Position numbers and translations under genes: made by a program
In this document: positions 54,511 to 63,751 of the stretch, piece after piece
Numbering within the stretch: the stretch's first letter is position 1
How the letters are laid out: every line of letters begins with the position of its first letter
Notes under the pieces: generated by a model
The model's database searches: none
What the model saw: the letters and a program-made list of their open reading frames with translations, nothing else
What the model was told of the DNA's origin: nothing
NCBI GenBank assembly: GCA_041603535.1
Contig: JBFIEE010000008.1
Location: 15,756 to 79,755 of the forward strand
Length of the DNA stretch: 64,000 nt
Reading direction: 5' to 3'
DNA from: HB2-32-21 sp041603535
GTDB lineage: Bacteria; Pseudomonadota; Gammaproteobacteria; Pseudomonadales; Porticoccaceae

Positions 54511-55196
54511 TGTCTGCACAGGCACTGATTATCACTATTGATGGCCCCAGCGGTTCCGGCAAAGGCACGATTAGCCAGTTGCTGGCTGCTGAGTTGGGTT
54601 TTCATTACCTCGATAGCGGTGCTCTGTATCGTTTGCTGGCCATGGCGGCGCAACGGCATCAGGTGGCCCTCAATAACGTCAGGGGCCTGGTTGTGCTGGC
54701 AGCTCATATGGATATAACGTTCAAGATGGATCCCGAGGGCGGTACTCCGACGGTATTACTTGAAGGGGAAGACGTCTCGGCTTTGATTCGCAGTGAGGAA
54801 GTAGGCAAAAATGCCTCGCTGGTGGCGGCCATTCCCGAGGTGCGCAACGCGTTGTTACAGCGCCAAAAAGCCTTTGCTCGTGAGCCCGGTCTGGTAGCCG
54901 ATGGTCGGGATATGGGGACGGTAGTATTTGCTAACGCAGCACTTAAAATTTTCCTCACGGCGAGCCCCGAGGAGCGCGCGCAAAGGCGTTATAACCAGTT
55001 GATTGATAAGGGGGAAAGTGATAGCCTTGCCGCCCTTGTCGATCAGGTCAGGCAGCGGGATGAGCGTGACAGGGGCCGAGTTGCAGCACCGTTACGGCCC
55101 GCCGCTGACGCGATTTTGCTGGATAGTACCGCCTTGTCTGTGGCTGAAGTATTCGCCAAAGTGCGCCAGCAGGTTGAGGAAAAGTTACATATTTAG
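54507..55196 (+). CDS. cmk: Cytidylate kinase
   Basis: A 229-residue kinase that phosphorylates CMP and dCMP. P-loop GPSGSGKGTISQLLA (residues about 12-26), FHYLDSGALYR for the CMP site, and the DGRDMGTVVF and RYNQLIDKG segments match. ATGA overlap with the AroA stop; GAGG four bases upstream. Next is rpsA, the standard order. Confidence 0.96.
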   Translation: MMSAQALIITIDGPSGSGKGTISQLLAAELGFHYLDSGALYRLLAMAAQRHQVALNNVRGLVVLAAHMDITFKMDPEGGTPTVLLEGEDVSALIRSEEVGKNASLVAAIPEVRNALLQRQKAFAREPGLVADGRDMGTVVFANAALKIFLTASPEERAQRRYNQLIDKGESDSLAALVDQVRQRDERDRGRVAAPLRPAADAILLDSTALSVAEVFAKVRQQVEEKLHI

Positions 55197-55333
55197 ACGA
55201 AAGTGACAAGTTTAACTGAAGCCGTTTGGTGATCATGCCAGCATCGCGCTACGCGGTTTTTAATTGTGGATACCCCGGGATTCTGGTGTTCCGGCGAAGA
55301 GCCAGTCGGCTCTATTAATGAGGTGTAAGTTAC

Positions 55334-57016
55334 ATGAGCGAAAGCTTTGCGGAATTGTTTGAGGAGAGCTTAAAGTCAATTGATATGGCCCAGGGGGCCA
55401 TTGTCACAGGTGTCGTTATAGACATCGACAAGGACTGGGTAACCGTTCACGCCGGCCTGAAATCGGAGGGTGTAATTGCTGTCGCCGAGTTTTTTGATGA
55501 CAACGGCGTGTTGGCAATTGCCATCGGCGATGAAGTGCAGGTCTCCCTTGAGTCGGTTGAAGATGGTTTTGGCGCGACTCGTCTGTCGCGTGAAAAAGCC
55601 CGCCGCGCTGAATCGTGGCTGGAACTTGAGGCAGCACAGAAAGCCGATGAAGTGGTAATCGGTGTGATCAGTGGCAAAGTCAAAGGCGGTTTTACGGTAG
55701 ACATCAGTGGCCTGCGAGCATTCTTGCCCGGCTCCCTAGTTGATGTCAGGCCGATGCGGGAAACAACTCACCTCGAAGATAAACCCCTCGAATTTAAAGT
55801 GATCAAGCTTGACCAAAAGCGAAACAACGTGGTGGTCTCCCGCCGCGCGGTTATGGAAGCGGTTAATTCAGCTGAGCGCGAAGAACTGCTTAGTACGCTC
55901 GAAGAAGGTATTACGCTGAAAGGCGTCGTTAAGAACCTTACCGATTACGGTGCGTTTGTCGATCTCGGTGGCATTGATGGGCTACTGCACATTACTGACA
56001 TGTCCTGGAAGCGTATCAAGCACCCGTCCGAGGTCGTTAATGTCGGAGACGAGATTGACGTCAAAGTGCTTAAGTATGATCGTGAGCGCAACAGGGTCTC
56101 TCTTGGCATGAAGCAGATGGGTGAAGATCCCTGGTCAGATATCAAGGGACGTTACCCGGAAAATACGAGGGTTCAAGCCACCGTCACCAATCTGACCGAT
56201 TACGGTTGTTTCGCTGAACTGGAGGATGGCGTCGAAGGTCTGGTGCATGTCTCAGAAATGGACTGGACCAACAAAAATGTTCATCCGTCCAAGATTGTCC
56301 AGGTTGGCGATCAGATTGACGTGATGGTACTGGATATTGACGAAGAACGTCGTCGTATCTCCCTTGGCATGAAGCAATGCGCGCCGAATCCGTGGGACGA
56401 GTTTGGCAAGCACCACAGCAAGGGCGATAAAATATCAGGGAGTATTAAATCGATTACCGACTTCGGTATTTTCATCGGTCTAGATGGTGGGATTGACGGT
56501 CTGGTTCACCTGTCCGATATTTCCTGGAACGAACCTGGTGAAGATGCCGTTCGTAACTTCAACAAGGGCGACGAAATTGACACGGTTATATTGGCCATAG
56601 ATGCCGAACGGGAACGCATTTCGCTTGGCATTAAGCAGTTGGCTGACGATCCGTTTTCGAGCTTTCTCGCGGCCAATGAGAAAGGTGGGCTGATTAAGGG
56701 TGTGGTTAAGTCTGTCGACACCAAAGTGGTCATTATTGATCTCGGCGAAGGTGTTGAGGGTTTCCTGAAGGCGTCTGAAATATCTCAGGATCGCGTAGAT
56801 GATGCACGCTCTGTCTTCAAGGAAGGTGATGAAGTAGAAGCCCGTGTTGTCGGCACCGACAGAAAGAATCGTGTTGTCAATTTGTCCATAAAAGCAAAAG
56901 ATGCGGCGGCGGAAAAGGCTGCTATCAAGGAGCATAAAAGCCAGGAGGCTGAAACGATTGCACCCACGACCATCGGTGATCTTATTAAGGCGCAAATGGA
57001 AAACAACGACCGATAA
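55334..57016 (+). CDS. rpsA: 30S ribosomal protein S1
   Basis: A 560-residue protein with six S1 RNA-binding repeats (about 20, 105, 190, 275, 365 and 450; each begins with the GxVxxI/V pattern, for example KGVVKNLTDYGAFVDLGG). It helps the ribosome bind and unfold mRNA leaders. GAGGTG precedes ATG 55334. The 137-bp leader after cmk may hold a promoter and the S1 autoregulatory structure known in E. coli, but I could not draw it with confidence. Confidence 0.97.
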   Translation: MSESFAELFEESLKSIDMAQGAIVTGVVIDIDKDWVTVHAGLKSEGVIAVAEFFDDNGVLAIAIGDEVQVSLESVEDGFGATRLSREKARRAESWLELEAAQKADEVVIGVISGKVKGGFTVDISGLRAFLPGSLVDVRPMRETTHLEDKPLEFKVIKLDQKRNNVVVSRRAVMEAVNSAEREELLSTLEEGITLKGVVKNLTDYGAFVDLGGIDGLLHITDMSWKRIKHPSEVVNVGDEIDVKVLKYDRERNRVSLGMKQMGEDPWSDIKGRYPENTRVQATVTNLTDYGCFAELEDGVEGLVHVSEMDWTNKNVHPSKIVQVGDQIDVMVLDIDEERRRISLGMKQCAPNPWDEFGKHHSKGDKISGSIKSITDFGIFIGLDGGIDGLVHLSDISWNEPGEDAVRNFNKGDEIDTVILAIDAERERISLGIKQLADDPFSSFLAANEKGGLIKGVVKSVDTKVVIIDLGEGVEGFLKASEISQDRVDDARSVFKEGDEVEARVVGTDRKNRVVNLSIKAKDAAAEKAAIKEHKSQEAETIAPTTIGDLIKAQMENNDR

Positions 57017-57058
57017 GGTCAGTTAAGTCCGACTGATCCGTAACTCGATAAAAGAAAA

Positions 57059-57352
57059 ATGACCAAATCTGAATTGATCGAGAAAATTGCCAGGCAGCAA
57101 GATCAATTACAGCCAAAGGATGTTGAATTGGCTGTAAAGATGATTCTTGAAGAAATGACGCAAGCGCTGGTTAATAACCATCGTATCGAGATAAGAGGGT
57201 TTGGTAGTTTTTGTCTCCATTTTCGGGGCCCCAGACAGGGGCGCAACCCAAAAACTGGCGAGAAAGTCGAGCTGCCTGGTAAATACGTTCCCTATTTCAA
57301 GCCTGGGAAGGAGTTGCGAGAGAGGGTTAATGCTGGGATTCCCGAGTCCTAG
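57059..57352 (+). CDS. ihfB: Integration host factor subunit beta
   Basis: A 97-residue DNA-bending protein that pairs with IhfA. Features: MTKSELIEKIARQQ, the beta-arm GFGSFCLHFRGPRQGRNPKTGEKV with the intercalating proline in RNPKTG, and PGKELRERVN at the end. After rpsA as in all relatives. A strong terminator follows. Confidence 0.97.
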   Translation: MTKSELIEKIARQQDQLQPKDVELAVKMILEEMTQALVNNHRIEIRGFGSFCLHFRGPRQGRNPKTGEKVELPGKYVPYFKPGKELRERVNAGIPES

Positions 57353-57379
57353 GCGGGGTCTGGTGGGCTGGCTAAAATG

Positions 57380-57410
57380 ACGGCAAAGCGGCAGCTTTGC
57401 CGTTTTTTTT
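57380..57410 (+). terminator. Rho-independent terminator after ihfB
   Basis: A ten-pair stem (57380-57389 with 57394-57403), GGCA loop, and eight T after the stem (57403-57410). It ends one base before the ribosome site of the next gene. Confidence 0.92.
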
Positions 57411-57419
57411 GAGGTTCAG

Positions 57420-57719
57420 ATGCGAAAGATAAAATTGATCTTGCTTGTTGCTTTACTTTTGGTGGCTGTTTGCATTGGTGCCTGGTTTGTTCAGGACAAC
57501 AGCAGCTTGACGGATGTGGTTCTACTCGGCTTTCATCTTGGCATAATGCCCGTCGGTATCTGGATGCTGGTGTTTTTTTTGTCCGGAGCAGCTGTCGGCA
57601 TCGCGCTGAGTTATCCGGCAATTTTTGGTCTGAAAAGGCAATCCCGGCGATCCCTGAAGATGCTTCGAAAACTTGAGAATGACCTGGGGAAAGCTCAGCA
57701 TAACGCGGCTGGCGAATAG
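57420..57719 (+). CDS. LapA/DUF1049-type membrane protein
   Basis: A 99-residue inner-membrane protein with two helices (about 5-22 and 42-65) and a basic cytoplasmic C-terminus with a short coiled coil. It matches LapA-like (DUF1049) proteins, which with LapB control LPS assembly in E. coli through LpxC turnover. No lapB follows here. GAGG five bases before ATG. The start lies ten bases after the ihfB terminator, so it is read through the terminator or from a promoter inside it. Confidence 0.85.
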   Translation: MRKIKLILLVALLLVAVCIGAWFVQDNSSLTDVVLLGFHLGIMPVGIWMLVFFLSGAAVGIALSYPAIFGLKRQSRRSLKMLRKLENDLGKAQHNAAGE

Positions 57720-57882
57720 CCTCTCATCGGGTGTGGTGTGTGGCGGTTGAGAGCCGCGGTCCAGTGTGGTCGAAAAAGGCGGTGGAACCGTCGTTCAGCC
57801 CAGGGCCACATTTCACATCAGGCGATGCGATTTTAACTGAACTGCGTCCATTGGTATTCACTTGTTTGTTCGGTTCACAAGT

Positions 57883-58605
57883 ATGGCAAATCAGCTAGAT
57901 AGCAAGATTGTTGTGGCGCTAGATTATGCCGATGAAGAATTGGCCCTTGACTTTACCCGGCGTGTGTCGCCGCTGCTGTGTAAGCTGAAAATTGGCAAGG
58001 AGCTCTTTACACGGGCTGGACCCCAGTTGGTCAGACGCTTGGTCGACCAGGGTTTCGATGTATTTCTGGATCTCAAATTTCATGATATCCCGGCCACAGT
58101 GGCCGGTGCCATAGCGGCTAGCGCTGACCTCGGGGTGTGGATGGTTAATGTGCACTGTCTTGGCGGATCAAGGATGCTGGAGGCGGCGCGCAGTTCACTG
58201 GACAGGCATGGCGGACATACCCTGTTAACAGGGGTAACAGTGTTAACGAGCATGCAGAAGGAAGATTTGACTGAGCTGGGTATTGATCAATCGCCTCAGG
58301 ATCTAGTTTTCAGGCTGGCATCCCTCGCTGCGACAAGTGGTCTCGACGGTATCGTGTGTTCTGGGCAGGAAGCGGGTGCGATAAAACAGCATTTTGGTAA
58401 TGCGTTTCTGAGAATTACACCGGGCATCCGCCCCGCGAGCTATGGTTCGAGTGATGATCAGCGCAGGATATTAACGCCTGGGGAGGCGCTTGCTGGGGGC
58501 AGCAGCTACCTTGTCGTTGGGCGACCTGTAACTGGTGCCCGTGATCCAGCCGAAAGCCTGCTTGCCATCAAAAAGGAAATTGGCGAAGATGGTGATCGGG
58601 ACTGA
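57883..58605 (+). CDS. pyrF: Orotidine 5'-phosphate decarboxylase
   Basis: A 240-residue TIM-barrel enzyme that converts OMP to UMP. The active-site set is VALDYADEE, the Lys/Asp pair in FLDLKFHDIPATVAGA, and the phosphate loop TPGIRP ... YLVVGRPVTGA. ATG 57883 is chosen; a TTG seven codons earlier gives no family-like residues. A gap of 163 bp to the LapA-type gene holds no gene. Confidence 0.96.
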   Translation: MANQLDSKIVVALDYADEELALDFTRRVSPLLCKLKIGKELFTRAGPQLVRRLVDQGFDVFLDLKFHDIPATVAGAIAASADLGVWMVNVHCLGGSRMLEAARSSLDRHGGHTLLTGVTVLTSMQKEDLTELGIDQSPQDLVFRLASLAATSGLDGIVCSGQEAGAIKQHFGNAFLRITPGIRPASYGSSDDQRRILTPGEALAGGSSYLVVGRPVTGARDPAESLLAIKKEIGEDGDRD

Positions 58606-58660
58606 GTTCCCGGTTTGTTTGTAAACTATATGGAGTGCTTTTTAGCACAGGGAGTAGGAA

Positions 58661-58987
58661 ATGAAAAAGTTGTCAAGTTTGCGTCGCTCGTTTGCCGTAC
58701 TGGTGGTAGCGCTGATGTTGTTGGGTGGGTCGGTGGTTGCCTGGTCGGCCGAGGGTACGTCGTCAGAACCTTCTGCAGCGGCGTCGGTTGGAGTCGTCAA
58801 TATCAATACTGCTTCGGCCGAACAATTAGCGGCGTCTTTGAATGGGGTCGGTAAAGCTCGAGCCCAGGCAATTGTAGACTATCGGCAGCAGCATGGTCTG
58901 TTTACCGACAAGAATCAATTGTTGAATGTTAAAGGAATTGCAGAGGCGACTCTGAAAAAAAACAGTGCGGTAATTGTCCTGGAATAA
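58661..58987 (+). CDS. ComEA-like helix-hairpin-helix protein
   Basis: A 108-residue exported DNA-binding protein. A signal peptide ends near residue 28 (VALMLLGGSVVAWSA), then a disordered Ser/Ala stretch, then a HhH pair (VNINTASAEQLAASLNGVGKARAQAIVDYRQQHG ... LLNVKGI). ComEA binds incoming DNA in the periplasm during natural transformation; short members may have other roles. A hairpin terminator follows at 59009-59030. Confidence 0.92.
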   Translation: MKKLSSLRRSFAVLVVALMLLGGSVVAWSAEGTSSEPSAAASVGVVNINTASAEQLAASLNGVGKARAQAIVDYRQQHGLFTDKNQLLNVKGIAEATLKKNSAVIVLE

Positions 58988-59008
58988 CAGCATTTGGACA
59001 ATATTCTA

Positions 59009-59039
59009 TGGCCACACCCCGGTGTGGCCAGTTTCGTTT
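59009..59039 (+). terminator. Rho-independent terminator after comEA-like gene
   Basis: Nine-pair perfect stem TGGCCACAC / GTGTGGCCA (59009-59017 with 59022-59030), loop CCCG, followed by the T-rich run GTTTCGTTT. Confidence 0.75.
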
Positions 59040-59092
59040 GAAGACCTGTAAAACGATATTCTATAAGTAAGGCGGGCGACAACGTTAAGATC

Positions 59093-60469
59093 ATGGCGAT
59101 CTCCGAAAACGGAAATATTTCAGGTTTGGCCTGGGGATTGTTATTGGTAGACGTTGCGCTGCTGACCCTGTCCGGGTATGGCAGTTACTATCTGCGCTTT
59201 GTCCATCTGCAGGTGCCGGATTTCTATCACCTGGCGATCACTTCCGGGGTTTTGTTTGCTGCGCTATCACTTATTGTTAATGATTCGTACGCATCAATCT
59301 ATACCGCGACGCTGAAAGGCCAATGTGTCGATTTGCTGACGCGTTATATCGTCGCGTTCGGTCTGTTCATGCTGCTTCTGGTGTTCCTGAAAATATCAGA
59401 AAAGTACTCACGGGTATGGCTGGCTTTATGGATCGGCAGTTCGTTTGTATTGTTGATAGGCGCTCGGGGGGTGTGGCACCTTCTGTTGAAACGTTATCGT
59501 GCCCAGGGACGTTTTACGCGGAGGATTCTGCTGTTGGTCAGGAACCAGGGCATGTGTGAGCACGAAGATATTGTGAACAGGGAGTTAGCCACCATCCAGG
59601 GCTATGACATATGCCGACGGATTGATCTGGATAATCCGACATTTGTGGTAGGTCAGCTGGCCGATGTCGTGGCCAAGGAAAAAGCCCACGAAGTGTGGAT
59701 TTCAACCCCGTTACAGGCCAGTGGTGGTATCGGGGAGATTTCCTACGCACTGCGGCACTCGCTGGTCGATATCAAATTTATTCCCAAGCTGGACGACTCG
59801 CAGTTATTAAAGCACCGCATGAGGCGACTCGGTTCACTAAATGCCATAGATCTCAGTTACTCGCCCCTTGACGGGATTAACGGCGCGATCAAGCGGGTTG
59901 AGGATGTCGTGCTGGGGTCCATTATTGGCGTATTGATCATTCCTGTCTGCCTGGTTATTGCTATAGCGGTTAAACTGACTTCAAAGGGCCCGGTTTTATT
60001 CAAGCAAATTCGCCAGGGCATGAATGGTGAAATGATCAAGGTGTATAAATTTCGCAGTATGGAAGTACATGATGAGGAGGATGGACAGCTTACTCAGGCG
60101 AGTAAGGATGACCCACGGATTTCCGCGTTGGGCCGGTTTTTACGCCGTACTAGCCTTGATGAGTTACCGCAGTTTTACAATGTCATTCAGGGCCGGATGT
60201 CCATTGTCGGACCACGTCCCCATGCGCTGGTGCACAATGAATATTACAAGGATCTCGTGGAGTCGTACATGTGGCGACACAAGGTCAGGCCAGGGATCAC
60301 CGGGTGGGCGCAGATCAACGGTTATCGGGGCGAAACGGATACTCTGGACAAGATGCAAGATCGTGTTGCCCACGACCTTTGGTACATCGATAACTGGAGC
60401 CTGTGGCTGGATTTTAAAATTATTTTTTGTACGATCTACAAAGGTTTTATCCATCCTAATGCTTATTGA
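59093..60469 (+). CDS. Undecaprenyl-phosphate sugar phosphotransferase (WcaJ/WbaP type)
   Basis: A 458-residue polyprenyl phosphotransferase that starts a polysaccharide repeat by moving sugar phosphate (glucose or galactose) onto undecaprenyl phosphate. Four N-terminal helices (about 8-125), a Rossmann-like middle, and the C-terminal catalytic domain from about 275: KGPVLFKQIRQGMNGEMIKVYKFRSM, LRRTSLDELPQFYNVIQGRMSIVGPRP, and VRPGITGWAQINGYRGET. No other glycosyltransferase, flippase or polymerase genes are near, so it stands alone. The cell should use it with genes elsewhere. Confidence 0.92.
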   Translation: MAISENGNISGLAWGLLLVDVALLTLSGYGSYYLRFVHLQVPDFYHLAITSGVLFAALSLIVNDSYASIYTATLKGQCVDLLTRYIVAFGLFMLLLVFLKISEKYSRVWLALWIGSSFVLLIGARGVWHLLLKRYRAQGRFTRRILLLVRNQGMCEHEDIVNRELATIQGYDICRRIDLDNPTFVVGQLADVVAKEKAHEVWISTPLQASGGIGEISYALRHSLVDIKFIPKLDDSQLLKHRMRRLGSLNAIDLSYSPLDGINGAIKRVEDVVLGSIIGVLIIPVCLVIAIAVKLTSKGPVLFKQIRQGMNGEMIKVYKFRSMEVHDEEDGQLTQASKDDPRISALGRFLRRTSLDELPQFYNVIQGRMSIVGPRPHALVHNEYYKDLVESYMWRHKVRPGITGWAQINGYRGETDTLDKMQDRVAHDLWYIDNWSLWLDFKIIFCTIYKGFIHPNAY

Positions 60470-60581
60470 TTAACCCGCCTAACGCCTTATACAAAGATTT
60501 TCTTCGATTCCGTTCTCCCACAATTCGCGTTTGTGCACGATGCCAGGTTGCTATAGCGCGAGCGGCTGGATTTATGCCGTG

Positions 60582-60587
60582 TATAAT
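60582..60587 (+). promoter_or_regulatory. -10 box of nadK
   Basis: TATAAT lies 31 bases before the nadK start codon. No -35 match at the right distance, so this is tentative. Confidence 0.35.
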
Positions 60588-60617
60588 TGCTCGGCTAAAA
60601 TATTTTCGGAGTGGATC

Positions 60618-61520
60618 ATGCAGCGGTTTCAGAACATAGGCGTTGTTGCGAGACTACGTCACGCCGAAGTGGTCGATAGCCTGCATCGGCTCGTGGCGTT
60701 TCTGAAGGCTGATGGACGCACGGTCTTTGCGGAAGCGATGACCGCCGAGCTACTCGCGGATGACAGTGTGAAAACGATTAGCCGCCGCTCCGTCGAGAAC
60801 GCCGTCGACCTGGTCATCGTGGTCGGTGGCGATGGCAGTATGCTGGGCGCGGCGCGCGCCCTAGCTGATCTCAATGTACCGCTGCTGGGTTTGAATCGTG
60901 GGCGTCTGGGGTTTTTGACCGACATACATCCCGATGACATGGAGGAAGGCATAGGTCGGGTGCTGGCGGGTGAATTCTGCTCGACCGAGCGTTTTTTGCT
61001 GGAAATGTCGGTCGAGCGTAATGGCCAAACCATCAGTGGCGGGGTGGCTTTGAACGACGTGGTACTGCATCCGGGTAAATCGGTGCGGATGATGGAGTTC
61101 GAACTCTATATCGACGGTCAGTTCGTTTACAGCCAGCGTTCCGACGGTCTGATCGTCGCGACGCCTACCGGATCAACGGCTTATGCACTTTCAGCAGGCG
61201 GGCCGATTATGCACCCTGAATTAGATGCGATCGTACTGGTGCCAATGAATCCTCACACACTGACCAGTCGACCCATCGTTGTTGGCGGGCAGGCCAGGCT
61301 TGAGGTGTTGGTCGGTACGCGCAACGAGTTGCGTCCGTTGGTTACCTGTGACGGTCAAACGGATACTGCGACCGAGCCGGGAGATGTGATCAAAATCCAG
61401 CGCAAACAACGCCCCATGCGGCTGATTCATCCGATCGACCATAATTTTTATGAAACCTGCCGTAACAAACTGGGCTGGGGTAAACGCCTGGATTCCATGC
61501 ATTTGGACGAGATCGAGTAG
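60618..61520 (+). CDS. nadK: NAD kinase
   Basis: A 300-residue enzyme that phosphorylates NAD to NADP. The GGDG motif is at VVGGDGSMLGAARAL (about residue 72), then LGLNRGRLGFLTDI, and ATPTGSTAYALSAGGPI. ATG 60618 has GGAG six bases upstream; an upstream in-frame ATG adds a non-conserved 29 residues. Length matches E. coli (292). Confidence 0.96.
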   Translation: MQRFQNIGVVARLRHAEVVDSLHRLVAFLKADGRTVFAEAMTAELLADDSVKTISRRSVENAVDLVIVVGGDGSMLGAARALADLNVPLLGLNRGRLGFLTDIHPDDMEEGIGRVLAGEFCSTERFLLEMSVERNGQTISGGVALNDVVLHPGKSVRMMEFELYIDGQFVYSQRSDGLIVATPTGSTAYALSAGGPIMHPELDAIVLVPMNPHTLTSRPIVVGGQARLEVLVGTRNELRPLVTCDGQTDTATEPGDVIKIQRKQRPMRLIHPIDHNFYETCRNKLGWGKRLDSMHLDEIE

Positions 61521-61527
61521 TTAGCCG

Positions 61528-62400
61528 ATGACCGAACAGTGGCGGGAGATGGCGCTGTCCCCGGATATAGATCTCGATATGCTGGTTCTTGTCCTTAACA
61601 GAGAGGGTATCGTGTATCGCATAGATCGGGCCGACAGCGGCACACGATTATGGGTGGCGGCGCCTGCTGATATGGATGCGGTGCATTATATCGTTGAACA
61701 GATCCAGCGCGTTGCCAGTCACGACCGTCGCGTGCAAGCCAGCCAACCGGCGACTGAACTCGTGGTTCGAGCTTATTTGACACGCTTGCCAGTTACAATA
61801 GTCGCACTCGTGCTGGGCATACTTGGCGCTGTCCTGGTTAGCCTCGCCCCGGATCTGGTCGCAATGTTCACCTTTCAGAGTTTTACGGTTAATGCAGTCA
61901 ATGGTAACCCGTCACTAACATTTGAACCGTTGTCCGAGACCTTGCGACGGGGCGAATGGTGGCGCCTTGCGTCACCGGCCTTTTTACATTTTGGTCTTTT
62001 CCATATTGTTTTTAATAGCCTGTGGCTGTGGGAGTTTGGGCGCAGAATCGAATTGCTGGTCGGCAGCTGGACTTATCTGGTGCTGTTCTCTGCATTGGTT
62101 CTCGGCGCCAATGCCGGTCAGTATTTGTGGAGTGGCCCGGCGTTATTCGGTGGACTTTCCGGCGTGGTATACGGTTTGCTGGGTTATATCTGGATTCGCG
62201 GCAGGCGTATCCCGCACCCACTGTTGACGTTGCCGGGGGCGATATTGCCGATCATGCTGGTCTGGTTAGTCGTCTGCCTGTTAGGTGTAGTCGATATTTT
62301 TATTGGCGGCGGTGTTGCTAACGGCGCCCATGTTAGCGGCCTGGTGATCGGTATGATATTTGGTGCGATTGCCGGTCGCACACCGAGCGAGCGTGTCTAG
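61528..62400 (+). CDS. Rhomboid-family intramembrane serine protease
   Basis: A 290-residue GlpG-like protease. About 80 N-terminal cytosolic residues precede six to seven helices. Catalytic Ser211 is in GGLSGVVYG, catalytic His268 in GAHVSG, and Asn163 lies in the HIVFNSLWLWEFG helix. It cuts within membrane-spanning segments; substrates are unknown. Starts 7 bp after nadK. The dyad is intact, so it should be active. Confidence 0.93.
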   Translation: MTEQWREMALSPDIDLDMLVLVLNREGIVYRIDRADSGTRLWVAAPADMDAVHYIVEQIQRVASHDRRVQASQPATELVVRAYLTRLPVTIVALVLGILGAVLVSLAPDLVAMFTFQSFTVNAVNGNPSLTFEPLSETLRRGEWWRLASPAFLHFGLFHIVFNSLWLWEFGRRIELLVGSWTYLVLFSALVLGANAGQYLWSGPALFGGLSGVVYGLLGYIWIRGRRIPHPLLTLPGAILPIMLVWLVVCLLGVVDIFIGGGVANGAHVSGLVIGMIFGAIAGRTPSERV

Positions 62401-62458
62401 AAACATGTCTGGAAAGTGAGCGTCTTTTCAATTTCAAACTGATAACGGCAGGCCCGGT

Positions 62459-62746
62459 GTGGACATTAACCAATTGATTGAAATGATCAATCCCGATATT
62501 TACGAAAACCTGAAATGTGCGGTTGAACGGGGTAAATGGGCGGATGGTGTGGTCTTAACCACGCAGCAGAAAGAATTTTGTCTGCAGGCAATTATCGCAT
62601 ATGACTTGAAGCACACACCGGAACAGGAGCGAGTGGGTTACGTGCAAAGCCTGAAACCCACGGCGTGCGAACCGACTGATCGGGGGACGCCATCGATCGA
62701 TTCCACAGAGACGGAAGACCAGCCAGTAAGGTGGCGCGACCGTTAA
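62459..62746 (+). CDS. YeaC-like DUF1315 protein
   Basis: A 95-residue protein that matches the small DUF1315 family (E. coli YeaC): NQLIEMINPDIYENLKCAVERGKWADGVVLTTQQKEFCLQAI. The family has no known role. GTG start; a disordered acidic C-terminus follows. It lies before a DUF2797 gene and pepN, a set seen together in Pseudomonas relatives. Confidence 0.87.
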   Translation: MDINQLIEMINPDIYENLKCAVERGKWADGVVLTTQQKEFCLQAIIAYDLKHTPEQERVGYVQSLKPTACEPTDRGTPSIDSTETEDQPVRWRDR

Positions 62747-62848
62747 ATATGGGTGCGGCTGACCACGGGCAATATGGACAATTAGGCCGTGAGTGAGGCG
62801 CAGCAAGAGTGTGCGCTATACGAGAAAGAGACTCGGGTGAATCAGAGC

Positions 62849-63751
62849 ATGTCAGAAAATATAGCAGGTCATTTGTCAAAAATGGTGGTGGCAATGGCGG
62901 GGCCGGTTGAGTACACCCTGTCTCTAGATGAACATCTTATCCCTTTAAATCCCTTGCTTGGGCATTCTGTGCAACTCAAATTCGCTGGTGCAATTCATTG
63001 CATCCACTGTGGTCGTCTCAGCAGGAAAAGTTTTAATCAGGGTTATTGCTACCCCTGTTTTAAAAAGTTGGCGAGCTGCGATATCTGTATTGTCAGCCCC
63101 GAAAAATGCCATTTTGACCAGGGTACCTGCCGGGAACCGGAGTGGGCAGAGCGCTATTGCATGACCGATCATTTCGTCTACCTGGCCAATTCGTCGGGTG
63201 TCAAAGTAGGTATTACTCGCGGCAATCAGATTCCCACCCGCTGGATTGATCAGGGAGCTACGCAGGCCTTACCCATCATGCGCGTGGCAACCCGGCAGCA
63301 ATCTGGTCTGGTTGAAGATATGTTGCGCCAGCATGTCGCTGATAAAACAAACTGGCGGGCAATGCTCCAGGGCAACGCGGAGTCTACCGATCTTGTGGCG
63401 ATAAGGGATCAGCTATTTGAACAGTGCGCGGTGGAGCTGGAAACCCTTGAACAGCGCTTCGGCTTACAGGCCATACAGCGCATCGACGGGGTTGAAAGTA
63501 CCACCATCACCTATCCTGTTTTAGAGTTTCCGACCAGGGTCGCGAGTCTGAATTTTGATAAAACCCCGGTAGTAGCAGGCATTCTGATGGGGATCAAAGG
63601 GCAGTATCTGATACTGGACAGTGGTGTCATCAATATTCGAAAATTTACCGCCTACCAGATAGATTTTAATTGCCGAGAGGGATGCGGGCTTACTCAGTCT
63701 CAATCGGCAGCGCTTCAAGGTAAAACCGGCCATGGTCATAACCGGCGCTGA
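62849..63751 (+). CDS. DUF2797 protein with cysteine-rich zinc-type site
   Basis: A 300-residue protein of the DUF2797 family. It has two Cys pairs CIHCGR and CYPC, then CDIC and a CREPEW motif with a Cys-His cluster (FDQGTCREPEW...CMTDH), which probably bind zinc or iron-sulfur. VYLANSSGVKVGITR and TRWIDQGATQALPI are the family core. The central part recalls a GIY-YIG-like fold, which is weak inference. Start choice: ATG 62849 fits the family; GTG 62789 adds 20 residues. Function is unknown; it precedes pepN. Confidence 0.85.
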   Translation: MSENIAGHLSKMVVAMAGPVEYTLSLDEHLIPLNPLLGHSVQLKFAGAIHCIHCGRLSRKSFNQGYCYPCFKKLASCDICIVSPEKCHFDQGTCREPEWAERYCMTDHFVYLANSSGVKVGITRGNQIPTRWIDQGATQALPIMRVATRQQSGLVEDMLRQHVADKTNWRAMLQGNAESTDLVAIRDQLFEQCAVELETLEQRFGLQAIQRIDGVESTTITYPVLEFPTRVASLNFDKTPVVAGILMGIKGQYLILDSGVINIRKFTAYQIDFNCREGCGLTQSQSAALQGKTGHGHNRR

